This document shows, one piece after another, positions 18,429 to 28,245 of a DNA stretch of 64,000 bases. This stretch comes from Rhizobium sp. R634 (GTDB taxonomy: Bacteria; Pseudomonadota; Alphaproteobacteria; Rhizobiales; Rhizobiaceae), in NCBI RefSeq assembly GCF_002211305.1, contig NZ_LOKW01000007.1, positions 62,001-126,000 on the forward strand, given 5' to 3'. The stretch's first letter is position 1. The number at the start of each line of letters is the position of its first letter. The notes beneath the pieces are model-generated. The model had not been told where the DNA came from and did not search any database. It was given only the letters and a program-made list of their open reading frames with translations. The translations under genes were made by a program, and so were the position numbers.

Positions 18429-18704
18429 ATGTTCATGGAGAAGCTGGTTCGCGAAACGCAGCGCCTCTCGCTCATCTGCTCCATGCTCGACACGATGCGG
18501 CGCGCCGACAAGGACCGCAATGCGCGCGGCTGGACATCGCCGATCGGCCTGCTGAAAATCACACGCTCCTGCGCTATGATATCCGAGCTCGCGACCTCGA
18601 TCGCCATGGCAGGCTATCGCGAATGCGACAAGCAGACGCTCGAGGAGATCCTGAGCGAAACCCGGCAGGTGCTGTACGCGCTGCAAGCGCAGACCGCCGC
18701 TTGA
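18429..18704 (+). CDS. Conserved hypothetical protein between mutS and glnD
   Basis: A 91-residue, mainly helical soluble protein beginning MFMEKLVRETQRLSLICSML. I do not recognise a domain. No signal peptide or membrane segment is visible. Cysteines occur at about residues 17, 49 and 67, too far apart for a clear metal site. It starts 10 bases after mutS with GGAGCGCG as a possible ribosome binding site, so it is very probably cotranscribed with mutS. Codon use matches the neighbours. A real gene is likely; its function is unknown. Confidence 0.7.
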   Translation: MFMEKLVRETQRLSLICSMLDTMRRADKDRNARGWTSPIGLLKITRSCAMISELATSIAMAGYRECDKQTLEEILSETRQVLYALQAQTAA

Positions 18705-18837
18705 GGCTTATGGCGAGCGTGCTGCCTCTTGCGGCAAAGCGTCCCGCATCGCAGCATGGCAACACCATTTCGCCAAATTTAAAGGTTCATGCAGTATCAA
18801 GGCCCGTGTCATTCATCGGGCAAAGAGGCTATAGCGC

Positions 18838-21744
18838 ATGCAAACGAAACAAGCGGAAAGCCCTGAACCGGCAGCCCGGCATGAACAGGAAACCGCCCCT
18901 GTGACAGCGATGCGCGACCTCGATTTCTCTCAGATCCTCGACGCCGAACTCCTGCAGAAGCAGTGCGATGCCGTCGCCGAAGCCAATCGCAACCGGCCGG
19001 ACGTCATGCGCGCAGATCTTCTCGCCGCGTTGAAGAAGGCAAGCGCGGAAGGCCGGCAGAAGGCACGCGCCGCCCTTATGGCCGACGGCGGCGGGCTCAA
19101 TTGCGCCTACCGGATTTCCTGGCTGCAGGACCAGATCATTGCCGTCCTCTACAATTTCGCCATCACCCACGTCTTCCCGCAGCAGCGGGACAAGTTCGCG
19201 GTCACCGCCGTCGGCGGCTACGGCCGCGACACGCTGGCGCCGGGCTCCGATATCGACCTGCTGTTCCTCTTTCTGCCGCGGCCGGCGGACGAGACGCACA
19301 AGGCGGTCGAGTTCATGCTCTACGTGCTCTGGGACATGGGTTTCAAGGTCGGCCATGCCACCCGTACGGTGGATGAATGCATCGCGCTTTCGAAGTCCGA
19401 CATGACGATCCGCACCGCGATTCTGGAGATGCGCTACATCTGCGGCCTGCAGCGGCTGGAGACGGAGCTGGAGACCCGCTTCGACAAGGAAATCGTCACC
19501 GGCACCGGTCCTGAGTTCATCGCCGCCAAGCTTGCCGAACGCGACGAACGCCACCGCAAGGCAGGCGACACGCGCTACCTCGTCGAACCGAATGTCAAGG
19601 AAGGCAAGGGCGGGCTTCGCGACCTGCACACGCTGTTCTGGATTTCGAAATATTATTATCACGTGCGCGATCAGGCGGAGCTGGTCAAGCTCGGCGTGCT
19701 CTCCAAGCACGAATACCGGCTGCTTGAGAAAGCCGACGATTTTCTCTGGGCCGTGCGCTGCCATATGCACTTCCTCACCGGCAAGGCCGAGGAGCGCCTG
19801 TCCTTCGACATCCAGCGCGAGATCGCCGAAGCCTTCGGCTACCACACCCGTCCCGGCCTTTCAGCGGTCGAGCGGTTCATGAAGCACTATTTCCTCGTCG
19901 CCAAGGATGTCGGCGATCTGACCCGCATCCTCTGCGCTGCACTCGAAGACCAGCAGGCGAAGTCGATCCCGGGCCTCACCGGCGTCATCAGCCGCTTCAC
20001 CCACCGCAACCGCAAGATCGCCGGCAGCGTCGAATTCGTCGAAGACCGCGGCCGCATCGCGCTGGCCGACGCCGAAGTCTTCAAGCGCGATCCGATCAGC
20101 ATCATCCGGCTCTTCCACGTCGCCGACATCAACGGGCTGGAATTCCATCCGGATGCGCTGAAGCGCGTCACCCGTTCGCTGGCCCTGATCGACAACAGGC
20201 TCAGGGAAAACGACGAGGCGAACCGGCTCTTCATGTCGATCCTGACGTCGAAACGTGATCCGGCGCTCATCCTGCGCCGCATGAACGAGGCCGGCGTGCT
20301 CGGCCGCTTCATCCCCGATTTCGGCAAGATCGTCGCGATGATGCAGTTCAACATGTATCACCACTATACGGTCGACGAACATCTGATCCGCACCGTCGAG
20401 GTTCTCTCCGAGATCGACGGGGCGCGGTCCGAGGATCTGCATCCGCTCGCCAACAAGCTGATGCCCAATATCGAGGACCGCGAGGCGCTTTATGTCGCCG
20501 TTCTTCTCCACGATATCGCCAAGGGCCGGCTGGAGGATCATTCGATCGCCGGCGCCCGCGTCGCCCGCAAGCTCTGCGCCCGCTTCGGCCTGTCGCAGAA
20601 ACAGACGGAAATCGTCGTCTGGCTGATCGAGGAACATCTGACGATGTCGATGGTGGCGCAGACCCGCGACCTCACCGACCGCAAGACGATCACCGATTTC
20701 GCCGACCGCGTGCAATCGCTCGACCGGCTGAAAATGCTCTTGATCCTCACCATCTGCGATATCCGCGCCGTCGGGCCCGGCGTGTGGAACGGCTGGAAGG
20801 GCCAGCTTCTGCGCACGCTCTACTACGAAACCGAGCTGCTGCTCGCCGGCGGCTTTTCGGAAGTCTCCCGCAAGGAGCGGGCCAATGCGGCGGCCGACGC
20901 GCTGCGCGCGGCACTTGCCGAGTGGAGCCAGAAGGACCGCAACACCTATACCAAGCTGCACTACCAGCCCTACCTGCTTTCCGTGCCGCTGGAAGACCAG
21001 CTCCGCCACGCCCATTTCATCCGTCAGGCGGACAAGGCAGGACAGGCCCTCGCCACCACGGTGCGGACCGACAGCTTCCACGCGATCACCGAGATCACCG
21101 TGCTGTCGCCCGACCATCCGCGGCTGCTCGCCGTCATCGCCGGGGCCTGTGCGGCGGCCGGCGCCAATATCGTGGATGCGCAGATCTTCACGACTTCGGA
21201 CGGGCGCGCGCTCGACACGATCCATGTCAGCCGCGAATTCACCGACGATGCGGACGAGCTGCGCCGCGCGGCGACGATCGGGCGGATGATCGAGGACGTG
21301 CTGTCCGGCCGCAAGCGCCTGCCCGAGGTCATCGCCACGCGCACGCGCAACCGCAAGAAAAGCAAGGCCTTCGTCATTCCGCCGTCGGTCAACATCACCA
21401 ACAGCCTGTCGAACAAATTCACGGTCATCGAGGTCGAATGCCTCGACCGGCCGGGACTGCTCTCGGAGATCACCGCCGTGCTCTCCGATCTGTCGCTCGA
21501 CATCCAGTCGGCCCGCATCACCACCTTCGGCGAAAAGGTGATCGACACCTTCTACGTCACCGATCTTGTGGGACAGAAGATTTCCGGCGACAGCAAGCGC
21601 GCCAATATCACCGCCCGGATGAAGGCCGTCATGGCCGAGGAGGAGGACGAGCTGCGCGAGCGCATGCCCTCCGGCATCATCGCACCTGCCGCCACCGCCC
21701 GGACCTCGACCCCCACCGACAAGAAAGCCGGTTCTCCCGCATGA
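18838..21744 (+). CDS. glnD: Bifunctional [protein-PII] uridylyltransferase / uridylyl-removing enzyme
   Basis: GlnD is the glutamine sensor of nitrogen control; it uridylylates PII proteins when glutamine is low and removes UMP when it is high. The 968-residue protein has the nucleotidyltransferase motif [20 protein letters not shown] (about 123-142), a GlnD-specific central region, the HD hydrolase motif [17 protein letters not shown] (about 555-571) and two C-terminal ACT domains ([20 protein letters not shown] near 757 and [20 protein letters not shown] near 868). Length and domain order match rhizobial GlnD. ATG 18838 is used. Upstream lies a 133-base gap; murJ follows 10 bases after the stop. 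Confidence 0.95.
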   Translation: MQTKQAESPEPAARHEQETAPVTAMRDLDFSQILDAELLQKQCDAVAEANRNRPDVMRADLLAALKKASAEGRQKARAALMADGGGLNCAYRISWLQDQIIAVLYNFAITHVFPQQRDKFAVTAVGGYGRDTLAPGSDIDLLFLFLPRPADETHKAVEFMLYVLWDMGFKVGHATRTVDECIALSKSDMTIRTAILEMRYICGLQRLETELETRFDKEIVTGTGPEFIAAKLAERDERHRKAGDTRYLVEPNVKEGKGGLRDLHTLFWISKYYYHVRDQAELVKLGVLSKHEYRLLEKADDFLWAVRCHMHFLTGKAEERLSFDIQREIAEAFGYHTRPGLSAVERFMKHYFLVAKDVGDLTRILCAALEDQQAKSIPGLTGVISRFTHRNRKIAGSVEFVEDRGRIALADAEVFKRDPISIIRLFHVADINGLEFHPDALKRVTRSLALIDNRLRENDEANRLFMSILTSKRDPALILRRMNEAGVLGRFIPDFGKIVAMMQFNMYHHYTVDEHLIRTVEVLSEIDGARSEDLHPLANKLMPNIEDREALYVAVLLHDIAKGRLEDHSIAGARVARKLCARFGLSQKQTEIVVWLIEEHLTMSMVAQTRDLTDRKTITDFADRVQSLDRLKMLLILTICDIRAVGPGVWNGWKGQLLRTLYYETELLLAGGFSEVSRKERANAAADALRAALAEWSQKDRNTYTKLHYQPYLLSVPLEDQLRHAHFIRQADKAGQALATTVRTDSFHAITEITVLSPDHPRLLAVIAGACAAAGANIVDAQIFTTSDGRALDTIHVSREFTDDADELRRAATIGRMIEDVLSGRKRLPEVIATRTRNRKKSKAFVIPPSVNITNSLSNKFTVIEVECLDRPGLLSEITAVLSDLSLDIQSARITTFGEKVIDTFYVTDLVGQKISGDSKRANITARMKAVMAEEEDELRERMPSGIIAPAATARTSTPTDKKAGSPA

Positions 21745-21754
21745 GCCCCCAAGC

Positions 21755-23341
21755 ATGAGCCTCGTCAAGAAATTCGCGACCGTCGGCGGCGCAACCCTCG
21801 GCAGCCGCATCTTCGGCTTCGCCCGCGAAACGCTGATGGCGGCAGCACTCGGCACCGGGCCGATGGCCGACGTCTTCTACGCCGCCTTCCGTTTTCCCAA
21901 CCTCTTTCGCCGGCTGTTTGCCGAAGGAGCCTTCAATGCCGCCTTCGTGCCGCTCTTTGCCAAGGAGATCGAGGCGAACGGCACGGATGGGGCCAAGCGC
22001 TTTTCCGAAGAAGTCTTCGGCGTGCTTTTTTCGGTGCTGCTCCTCATCACCATCGTGATGGAACTCTGCATGCCGCTCTTGGTGCGCTTCGTCATCGCGC
22101 CGGGCTTTGCCGACGACCCCGAGAAATTCTCGATCACGATCCGCATGGCGGCCGTGATGTTCCCCTATCTCATGTGCATGTCGCTGACAGCGATGATGAG
22201 CGGCATGCTGAATTCGCTGCATCATTTCTTCGCCGCCGCCATCGCCCCCGTCTTCTTGAACGTGGTGATGATCGGGGCGCTGTTCTATGCGCTCTATACC
22301 GGCGCCGACCCGCTGGCGACCGCCTGGTATCTCTCCTGGGGCGTGCTTGCCGCCGGCGTGCTGCAGCTCGCCGTCGTCTATGTCGGCGTGCTGGCAGCCG
22401 GCATGAGCATCGGCTTCCGCTTCCCGAAAATGACGCCGAACGTCAAGCGGCTGCTGATCCTCGCCGTGCCGGCGGCCGTCACCGGCGGCATCACCCAGAT
22501 CAATCAGCTGATCGGCCAGGCGATCGCCTCCTCGCGCGACGGCGCGATCGCGGCGCTGCAATATGCCGATCGCATCTACCAGCTGCCGCTCGGCGTCGTC
22601 GGCGTCGCCGTCGGCGTGGTGCTGCTGCCGGAGCTTGCCCGGGCGCTGAAGGGCGGTGCGCTGCGCGAAGCGGCGAACCTGCAGAACCGCTCGATCGAAT
22701 TCGTGCTGTTCCTGACGATCCCCGCCGCCTTCGCGCTCTGGATCCTCTCCGACGAGATCATCCGCGTGCTTTACGAACGCGGCGCCTTCCATCAGGAAAA
22801 CACCGCCGTCGTCGGCGCGATCCTGGCGATCTACGGCATCGGCCTACCCGCCTTCGTGCTGATCAAGGCGCTGCAGCCCGGCTTCTATGCCCGCGAGGAC
22901 ACCAAGACGCCGATGCGTTTTTCGGCGATCGCGGTTGCGACCAACTGCGCCACCGCGCTCACCCTCTTCCCCTATATGGGCGCTCCCGGCATTGCCGTCG
23001 CCGAAGCCACCGCCGGCTGGATCAGCACCGTGCTGCTGTTCACCACGCTTCTGCGCCGCGGCCATCTGACATGGGAATGGGCGCTGGCGAAGCGCGCCGC
23101 GCTGCTCGTCATCGCCGCTGCGGTCATGGGTGCGGCCATCGTCTTCCTCAAACAATATTTCGCACCCTGGCTGGCGTCCGGCGCGCCGCTTCTGACCAAG
23201 ATCGGCACGCTCGGGCTGCTGATTGCGATCAGCATGCTGATCTATTTCGCCGCCGCCTTCCTGATCGGCGGCGCCGATCTCGGCATGATCCGCCGCAATC
23301 TGAACCGCAAGCCGGCGCCGGCGAAAGATGCACAAAACTAG
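21755..23341 (+). CDS. murJ: Lipid II flippase MurJ (MviN)
   Basis: MurJ flips the peptidoglycan precursor lipid II across the inner membrane. The 528-residue protein has about 14 hydrophobic helices. It carries the MviN signature at its N-terminus: KKFATVGGATLGSRIFGFAR, then ETLMAAALGTGPMADVFYAA and FRFPNLFRRLFAEGAFNAAF. Conserved arginines in helix 1-2 and the GxxxAxxFVP-like segment are present. It lies 10 bases after glnD, an arrangement conserved in alphaproteobacteria, so the pair is probably cotranscribed. A palindromic repeat follows at 23357. Confidence 0.94.
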   Translation: MSLVKKFATVGGATLGSRIFGFARETLMAAALGTGPMADVFYAAFRFPNLFRRLFAEGAFNAAFVPLFAKEIEANGTDGAKRFSEEVFGVLFSVLLLITIVMELCMPLLVRFVIAPGFADDPEKFSITIRMAAVMFPYLMCMSLTAMMSGMLNSLHHFFAAAIAPVFLNVVMIGALFYALYTGADPLATAWYLSWGVLAAGVLQLAVVYVGVLAAGMSIGFRFPKMTPNVKRLLILAVPAAVTGGITQINQLIGQAIASSRDGAIAALQYADRIYQLPLGVVGVAVGVVLLPELARALKGGALREAANLQNRSIEFVLFLTIPAAFALWILSDEIIRVLYERGAFHQENTAVVGAILAIYGIGLPAFVLIKALQPGFYAREDTKTPMRFSAIAVATNCATALTLFPYMGAPGIAVAEATAGWISTVLLFTTLLRRGHLTWEWALAKRAALLVIAAAVMGAAIVFLKQYFAPWLASGAPLLTKIGTLGLLIAISMLIYFAAAFLIGGADLGMIRRNLNRKPAPAKDAQN

Positions 23342-23356
23342 GGCGATTGCCGGCCG

Positions 23357-23408
23357 CCCCTCATCCGGCTGCCGCCACCTTCTCCCCGTAAACGGGGCGA
23401 AGGAGAAT
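23357..23408 (+). repeat. Rhizobial palindromic intergenic repeat (CCTTCTCCCC family)
   Basis: The block contains CCTCATCCGGCTGCCGCCAC and then CCTTCTCCCCG-TAAA-CGGGGCGAAGG, a strong hairpin just after the murJ stop. The CCTCATCC...CACCTTCTCCCC string is very common in Rhizobiales intergenic DNA. It could also terminate the glnD-murJ transcript. Shorter relatives appear at 25670-25699 and 59271-59299. Confidence 0.75.
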
Positions 23409-23461
23409 AGCTGCAGCCTCTCCGTCCCCCGCAAGACCGAGCAGCACTTTCCTGGATTGCT

Positions 23462-23890
23462 TCAACAATCCACCCATCGTCTCTGCGGGCCGACGTCGAC
23501 GTGAATGATGCCGTTGCAATAGCTGCCGATGCCGCCGATGCCGGGCGCGCTTCTTGCGGCGGCAATGATGGTGCGCTCGGAGAGGCCGGGAACCCTGATA
23601 TCGGCCGCCAGGCATTTTCCATGCAGGGAGCCGTGGCGGCGCGGATGCGGCCGGTGGCCGGAGGTGACGATCGGGCGGCGGCCCGTCTTTGCCGCGATAT
23701 GGGACAGGATCGCCCTCAGGCGCGTGGGAAAACAGCCGGCGCGAACGCTGACGGTCTGGACCGCATAGGCGAGGCGCGCCTCATGCTTGGGAAGATAAAC
23801 GGCATGCCTTTTGGCGTCTTGACCGACGGCATTCGTTGCTGATTGTAGGGCGAAAAGGCCTGCCATGACGAGTAAACTGGCGTTCTGCAT
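23462..23890 (-). CDS. Secreted M15-like (YcbK/DUF882-type) peptidase-fold protein
   Basis: A 142-residue exported protein. ATG 23890 has GGAGG upstream and opens a signal peptide (MQNASLLVMAGLFALQSATN, cleavage probably near AVGQD). The mature part carries the metal motif of the M15 carboxypeptidase family in the form VTSGHRPHPRRHGSLHGKCL followed by AADI, and a second histidine in GIIHVDVG near the C-terminus. These are the SGxR...SxHxxGxAxD and H-x-D elements. It may trim peptidoglycan peptides, but a non-catalytic role is possible because the usual RN/R-x-x-N part is altered (RPHPRRH). The frame is open 14 codons further upstream. Reads opposite to its neighbours. Confidence 0.72.
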   Translation of the reverse strand: MQNASLLVMAGLFALQSATNAVGQDAKRHAVYLPKHEARLAYAVQTVSVRAGCFPTRLRAILSHIAAKTGRRPIVTSGHRPHPRRHGSLHGKCLAADIRVPGLSERTIIAAARSAPGIGGIGSYCNGIIHVDVGPQRRWVDC

Positions 23891-24078
23891 GGTCCCTCCG
23901 AGCGGTTGGCACGGCGGCCTGCGGGCCGCCAAACGTGCGCCCGGAGATTTTCAGTTCAATAAAAGCTTTTCTGTGAAATTTTATACTCAATTATAGCTAA
24001 ATCAAATGATCAATTTGGCTTAAAATCTGGGGCTCAGCCGCCTCGAAATGGAATAAACGTCCAAATCTAGGAGATCAT

Positions 24079-24474
24079 ATGATGCAGTCGCTTTTTCTCG
24101 TCACTCTCGTCGTCGACGATTACAACAGCGCCAAGGCATTCTATTGCGACGCGCTTGGTTTCGAGTGCCTTCAGGACGAGGCGCAGCCGGAGGGCAAGCG
24201 CTGGGTGGTGGTAAAGCCGAAGGGCGGGGATGGCGCGGCCTTTCTGCTGGCGCAGGCGGCAAACGATGCGCAGCGGGCGGCGATCGGCAATCAGACGGGC
24301 GGCCGCGTGGGCTTCTTCCTGAAGACCGACGATTTTGCCCGCGATCATGCCGCAATGCTTGCGGCCGGAGTGCGCTTTCTGGAAGAGCCGAGGCATGAGG
24401 TTTACGGCACGGTGGCGGTCTTTGCGGATCCCTATGGCAACAGCTTCGACCTGATCCAGCATGCCGCAGCCTGA
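24079..24474 (+). CDS. VOC (glyoxalase/bleomycin-resistance fold) family protein
   Basis: A 131-residue single-domain VOC protein made of the paired beta-alpha-beta-beta-beta modules. The first module starts MQSLFLVTLVVDDYNSAKAF (YCDALGFECLQDE) and the second reads GRVGFFLKTDDFARDHAAML (AAGVRFLEEPRHEVYGTVAVF, DPYGNSFDLIQ). Histidine and glutamate ligands typical of glyoxalase I are not obviously complete, so it is probably one of the many VOC proteins of unknown substrate. AGGAG at 24069-24073 supports the start; a second ATG follows immediately. The 146 bases upstream are unusually AT-rich and probably hold its promoter. Confidence 0.8.
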   Translation: MMQSLFLVTLVVDDYNSAKAFYCDALGFECLQDEAQPEGKRWVVVKPKGGDGAAFLLAQAANDAQRAAIGNQTGGRVGFFLKTDDFARDHAAMLAAGVRFLEEPRHEVYGTVAVFADPYGNSFDLIQHAAA

Positions 24475-24595
24475 ACCCCTTGATTGCGACGGGTTGCCCG
24501 TGCATAAGCCGCGGCGTTAACAACATGGGCGAAAAGCCCTGCTGCCATGCAGCAAACCAAAGCTGTGGGCCCTCCACCAGCCTATTGAGGACGAC

Positions 24596-25660
24596 ATGAG
24601 CGAATTCAAGAAACTCGTATTCTCCGGCGTGCAACCGACCGGCAATCTGCATCTCGGCAATTATCTCGGCGCGATCCGCCGGTTCGTGGCGCTGCAGGAA
24701 GGCAACGACTGCATCTATTGCGTCGTCGACATGCATGCGCTCACCGCTCAGCTCGTCCACGAGGACATGCCGAGCCAGACGCGTTCGATCGCAGCCGCCT
24801 TCATCGCCGCTGGCATCGATCCGGAAAAACATATCGTCTTCAATCAATCGGCCGTGCCGCAGCATGCCGAGCTCGCCTGGATCTTCAACTGTGTCGCCCG
24901 CATCGGCTGGATGAACCGCATGACGCAGTTCAAGGACAAGGCCGGCAAGGACCGCGAGCAGGCCTCGCTCGGCCTCTACGCCTATCCGAGCCTGATGGCC
25001 GCCGACATCCTCGTCTATCGCGCCACCCACGTGCCTGTCGGCGAGGACCAGAAGCAGCATCTCGAGCTTGCCCGCGACATCGCGATGAAATTCAACCTCG
25101 ATTATGCCGAACATATTCGAAAGACCGGTTACGGCGTCGACATCACCGTCGGCGATGAGCCGGTGCATGCCTATTTCCCGATGGTGGAACCGCTGATCGG
25201 CGGGCCGGCGCCGCGCGTCATGTCATTGCGCGACGGCACCAAGAAAATGTCGAAATCGGACCCCTCCGACCTCTCGCGCATCAATCTGATGGACGACGAG
25301 GAAGCGATCTCGAAGAAGATCCGCAAGGCGAAGACCGATCCGGACGGCTTGCCGAGCGAGATCGATGGGCTGCAGGGCCGTCCCGAGGCGGATAATCTGG
25401 TGGCGATCTATGCAGCGCTCGCCGACAAGTCGAAGGCCGAAGTGCTTGCCGAATTCGGCGGGCAGCAGTTCTCCGTCTTCAAGCCCGCGCTGGTCGATCT
25501 GGCGATCCATGTGCTTGCGCCGATCACCGGCGAGATGCGCCGGTTGATGGACGACACCAGCCATATCGACGCCATCCTGCGCAGGGGCGGAGAGCGCGCA
25601 AGGGAACGCGCCGAAGTGACGATGAAGCAGGTGCGCGACGTCATCGGCTTCCTCTACTGA
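24596..25660 (+). CDS. trpS: Tryptophanyl-tRNA synthetase
   Basis: A class I aminoacyl-tRNA synthetase charging tRNA-Trp. The 354-residue protein contains the HIGH-type motif [20 protein letters not shown] (about residues 10-29), the tryptophan-site region, the KMSKS loop ([10 protein letters not shown], about 217-226), and [20 protein letters not shown]. The length is typical. ATG 24596 is preceded by GAGGAC. The 121-base upstream gap shows no T-box or leader peptide. Only TGCTG/CAGCA, a 5-bp inverted repeat near 24540, was noticed. Confidence 0.95.
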   Translation: MSEFKKLVFSGVQPTGNLHLGNYLGAIRRFVALQEGNDCIYCVVDMHALTAQLVHEDMPSQTRSIAAAFIAAGIDPEKHIVFNQSAVPQHAELAWIFNCVARIGWMNRMTQFKDKAGKDREQASLGLYAYPSLMAADILVYRATHVPVGEDQKQHLELARDIAMKFNLDYAEHIRKTGYGVDITVGDEPVHAYFPMVEPLIGGPAPRVMSLRDGTKKMSKSDPSDLSRINLMDDEEAISKKIRKAKTDPDGLPSEIDGLQGRPEADNLVAIYAALADKSKAEVLAEFGGQQFSVFKPALVDLAIHVLAPITGEMRRLMDDTSHIDAILRRGGERARERAEVTMKQVRDVIGFLY

Positions 25661-25669
25661 GAGGCGCAT

Positions 25670-25699
25670 CTCCTCTTCTCTCCGCTGGGGCAAGAGGAG
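25670..25699 (+). repeat. Short inverted repeat after trpS, possible terminator
   Basis: CTCCTCTT (25670-25677) pairs perfectly with AAGAGGAG (25692-25699) around a 14-base loop, 10 bases after the trpS stop, and is followed by CAAAAACTG. The core (CTTCTCTCCGCTGGGGCAAG) resembles the palindromic repeat family at 23357 and 59271. There is no T-tract, so termination is only possible. Confidence 0.5.
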
Positions 25700-25748
25700 C
25701 AAAAACTGAGCTTGCAATTTTTTCGCTTCGGGTGTCAGAGTCCGCTCC

Positions 25749-26240
25749 ATGGTATCGAAGCGACTCTCACGGCTCGAAGGTCATCGCCGCAAATTCATGG
25801 CGGTGATCGACGGTACACCCGAATGCCAGCGCGCCGTTCATTATGCCGGCCGGCGCGCGAAGAATTCCAATGGCGGCCTCGTGCTGCTCTACGTGATCCC
25901 GGACGGCGATTTCCAGCAATGGCTCGGCGTCGAGGAGATCATGCGGGCCGAGGCGCGCGAGGAGGCTGAGGCGGTGGTCGCCAAGATCGCCCAGATCGTG
26001 CGCGAAACGATCGGCATCGAGCCCGAGATCGTCATCCGCGAGGGCAGCGCCGCCGAGCAGATCAACGCCATGATCGAAGAAGACCGCGATGTGGCGATCC
26101 TCGTTCTTGCCGCCGGCTCGGCGAAGGAAGGCCCAGGGCCGCTGGTTTCATCGGTCGCCGGCCGTGCCGCCGCCTTTCCGATCCCGGTCACCGTGTTGCC
26201 GGATACGTTGACCAACGAGGAAATCGACGCGCTCTGCTGA
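25749..26240 (+). CDS. Universal stress protein (UspA family)
   Basis: A 163-residue single UspA domain: N-terminal strand KFMAVIDGTPECQRAVHYAG, the VLLYVIPDGDF strand, then EDRDVAILVLAAG and the C-terminal stretch VSSVAGRAAAFPIPVTVLPD. The ATP-binding G-2x-G-9x-G(S/T) motif is degenerate (AAGSAKEGPGPLVSSVAG), so nucleotide binding is uncertain. Its place between trpS and the Nfu gene is as in other rhizobia. Role unknown beyond the general stress association. Confidence 0.85.
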   Translation: MVSKRLSRLEGHRRKFMAVIDGTPECQRAVHYAGRRAKNSNGGLVLLYVIPDGDFQQWLGVEEIMRAEAREEAEAVVAKIAQIVRETIGIEPEIVIREGSAAEQINAMIEEDRDVAILVLAAGSAKEGPGPLVSSVAGRAAAFPIPVTVLPDTLTNEEIDALC

Positions 26241-26268
26241 GAATCTTGAGTACAAGTCTCTTGATTAG

Positions 26269-26294
26269 AGCCCGCATTGGGCTTATTTTCTTTT
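26269..26294 (+). terminator. Rho-independent terminator of the universal stress protein gene
   Basis: AGCCC (26269-26273) and GGGCT (26279-26283) form a stem around GCATT and are followed by TATTTTCTTTT. It lies 28 bases after the stop codon. Confidence 0.65.
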
Positions 26295-26345
26295 GAAGAG
26301 TTCTAAAGTCGGCTGAGGTCACGGGCCTGCCGCATGGAGATCCAG

Positions 26346-26912
26346 ATGTTCATTCAGACCGAAGCCACACCCAATCCCGCCACGCAGAAATTCCTGCCGG
26401 GCAAGGTGGTGATGGAAAACGGCACGGCCGAATTCCGCAGCGCTGAAGAGGCGCAGGCCTCGCCGCTTGCGGCTCGCCTGTTCGACATTCCCGGCGTGAC
26501 CGGCGTCTATTTCGGCTACGACTTCATTTCCGTCTCCAAGGACAATGCCGAATGGCAGCATCTTAAGCCGGCTATCCTTGGCTCGATCATGGAGCATTTC
26601 ATGTCCGGCAAGCCCGTCATGGGCGATGCCTCCATCCTCTCCGAAGATGCCGATGCCGACGAAGAGTTCTTCGACGAGAGCGATGAATCGATCGTGCTGA
26701 CCATTAAGGAGCTTCTCGAGACCCGCGTGCGTCCGGCCGTTGCCCAGGACGGCGGCGACATCACCTTCCGCGGTTTCAAGGACGGCAAAGTCTATCTGAA
26801 CATGAAGGGTTCCTGCTCCGGCTGCCCGTCCTCGACGGCAACGCTGAAGCACGGCGTCCAGAACCTGCTGCGCCATTTCGTCCCGGAAGTTCAGGAAGTG
26901 ATCGCCGCTTAA
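26346..26912 (+). CDS. Nfu-type iron-sulfur cluster carrier (NifU-like)
   Basis: A 188-residue Nfu protein with the N-terminal Nfu_N domain (MFIQTEATPNPATQKFLPGK, about 1-90) and a C-terminal NifU domain that carries the cluster-binding CSGC (SCSGCPSSTATLKHGVQNLL, about 156-175). It accepts and delivers 4Fe-4S clusters. It is the housekeeping form, not the nif-gene NifU, which has an IscU domain. ATG 26346 is chosen because MFIQTEATPNP is the family N-terminus; an in-frame ATG four codons earlier carries the GGAG ribosome binding site. TsaB follows 89 bases later. Confidence 0.9.
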   Translation: MFIQTEATPNPATQKFLPGKVVMENGTAEFRSAEEAQASPLAARLFDIPGVTGVYFGYDFISVSKDNAEWQHLKPAILGSIMEHFMSGKPVMGDASILSEDADADEEFFDESDESIVLTIKELLETRVRPAVAQDGGDITFRGFKDGKVYLNMKGSCSGCPSSTATLKHGVQNLLRHFVPEVQEVIAA

Positions 26913-27001
26913 GAAGCCGGAGTTTTCTCTGGCCGTTCATGTCAAGTTCGGCCGGAGGGATTTATGAATAGGCGACAATAGTTTATTCGGAAATTGATGG
27001 C

Positions 27002-27664
27002 ATGATCGTTCTGGCGCTCGACACGGCAGGTGTGGATTGCGCTGCCGCCGTCTATGACAGCGGCAGGAATACGATGCTGGGGGAGGCATCGGACATGATC
27101 GGCAAGGGGCATGCTGAACATCTGATTGGTTTCGTCGACCGCGCGCTGGATCAGGCCGGAGTGACGCTTTCTCATATCGACCGCCTGGCCGTCACCATAG
27201 GTCCCGGCTCCTTTACCGGCATCCGCGTCGGCGTCGCCGCAGCCCGCGGTTTTGCGCTCTCCCTCAACGTGCCTGCCGTCGGCGTCACCACGCTCGAAGT
27301 CATGGCCGCTGCCCGGCGCGAGAAGACACCCGGCCGCGCGGTGCTCGCGGCCATGGACGCCAAACGGGATGAAATCTACCTTCAGCCCTTCGCTGCCGAC
27401 GGCTCCCCGCTCGATGAACCACGGGCGTTGAGCGTCGCGCAAGCCCAGGCTCTTGCGGCCGGTTTCGACGGCGAGATCACCGGATCGGCGACGCCGCTCC
27501 TGAAGGCCGGCACTGACGGCGATCACGCCAATAGATTCCCGATCTCCATCGTGGCGCGCCTCGGTGCTGCCGCCTCCCCCGATGCCGGAAAGCCGAAGCC
27601 CCTTTATCTGCGCGGACCCGATGCCAAACCGCAGGCCGGGTATGCGATTGCGCGACGAGTATGA
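27002..27664 (+). CDS. tsaB: tRNA threonylcarbamoyladenosine biosynthesis protein TsaB
   Basis: TsaB is the non-catalytic partner of TsaD in making t6A37 on tRNAs decoding ANN codons. The 220-residue protein has the ASKHA fold with ILALDTAGVDCAAAVYD at the N-terminus and LAVTIGPGSFTGIRVGVAAA (about residues 61-80), which is the hallmark motif. It overlaps rimI by four bases (ATGA), a linkage found widely, so the two are translationally coupled. Confidence 0.92.
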   Translation: MIVLALDTAGVDCAAAVYDSGRNTMLGEASDMIGKGHAEHLIGFVDRALDQAGVTLSHIDRLAVTIGPGSFTGIRVGVAAARGFALSLNVPAVGVTTLEVMAAARREKTPGRAVLAAMDAKRDEIYLQPFAADGSPLDEPRALSVAQAQALAAGFDGEITGSATPLLKAGTDGDHANRFPISIVARLGAAASPDAGKPKPLYLRGPDAKPQAGYAIARRV

Positions 27665-28161
27665 CGATGCTGGAAGCCTATCTGACGCTGAAGCCCGAAT
27701 TCGAAATCATCGCCATGGAGCCCGAGGATTGCCGCGATGTCGCCGTCCTGCATGGCGAACGCTTCGCCCGCCCCTGGGGCGACGGCGAGTTCCATAGCCT
27801 GCTTTCCCAGGAAACAGTGTTCGGCTTCGTCGCGCGCCAGACCAACGCCATCTTGAGAAAGCCGCTTCCGGGCTTCATTCTCGCACGCGAAGTCGCCGGC
27901 GAGGCGGAAATCCTGACGATCGCCGTGCAGGCCAAGGCCGCCCGCTCCGGGCTCGGCTGGCGGCTGATGCAGGCGGCGATGCGGGAAGCACGCGCACGCG
28001 GCGGCGAGACCATGTTTCTCGAGGTCGACAACGGCAATACGGCAGCTCTTGGCCTCTATCGCAAGCTCGGCTTCGAAAAGGTCGGCGAGCGTCAGGGCTA
28101 CTACAAGCAGGAGAACGGCGCCCTCTCCACGGCGCTTGTCATGAAGCGCGTTCTTCGGTAG
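27661..28161 (+). CDS. rimI: Ribosomal protein alanine N-acetyltransferase RimI
   Basis: A GNAT enzyme acetylating the N-terminal alanine of ribosomal protein S18. The 166-residue protein shows motif A VQAKAARSGLGWRLMQAAM (about 89-107), FLEVDNGNTAALGLYRKLGF (about 120-139) and the RimI tail VGERQGYYKQENG. The association with tsaB supports RimI over other GNAT families. The start overlaps the tsaB stop. Confidence 0.9.
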   Translation: MTMLEAYLTLKPEFEIIAMEPEDCRDVAVLHGERFARPWGDGEFHSLLSQETVFGFVARQTNAILRKPLPGFILAREVAGEAEILTIAVQAKAARSGLGWRLMQAAMREARARGGETMFLEVDNGNTAALGLYRKLGFEKVGERQGYYKQENGALSTALVMKRVLR

Positions 28162-28245
28162 TTGCCTGACAGAGAGATGACATGCTGGTCGGCACGAACG
28201 CCGTCCTGTCTTGTCGCAAGACGAATATCTTTTTGAAGGCGGGCC

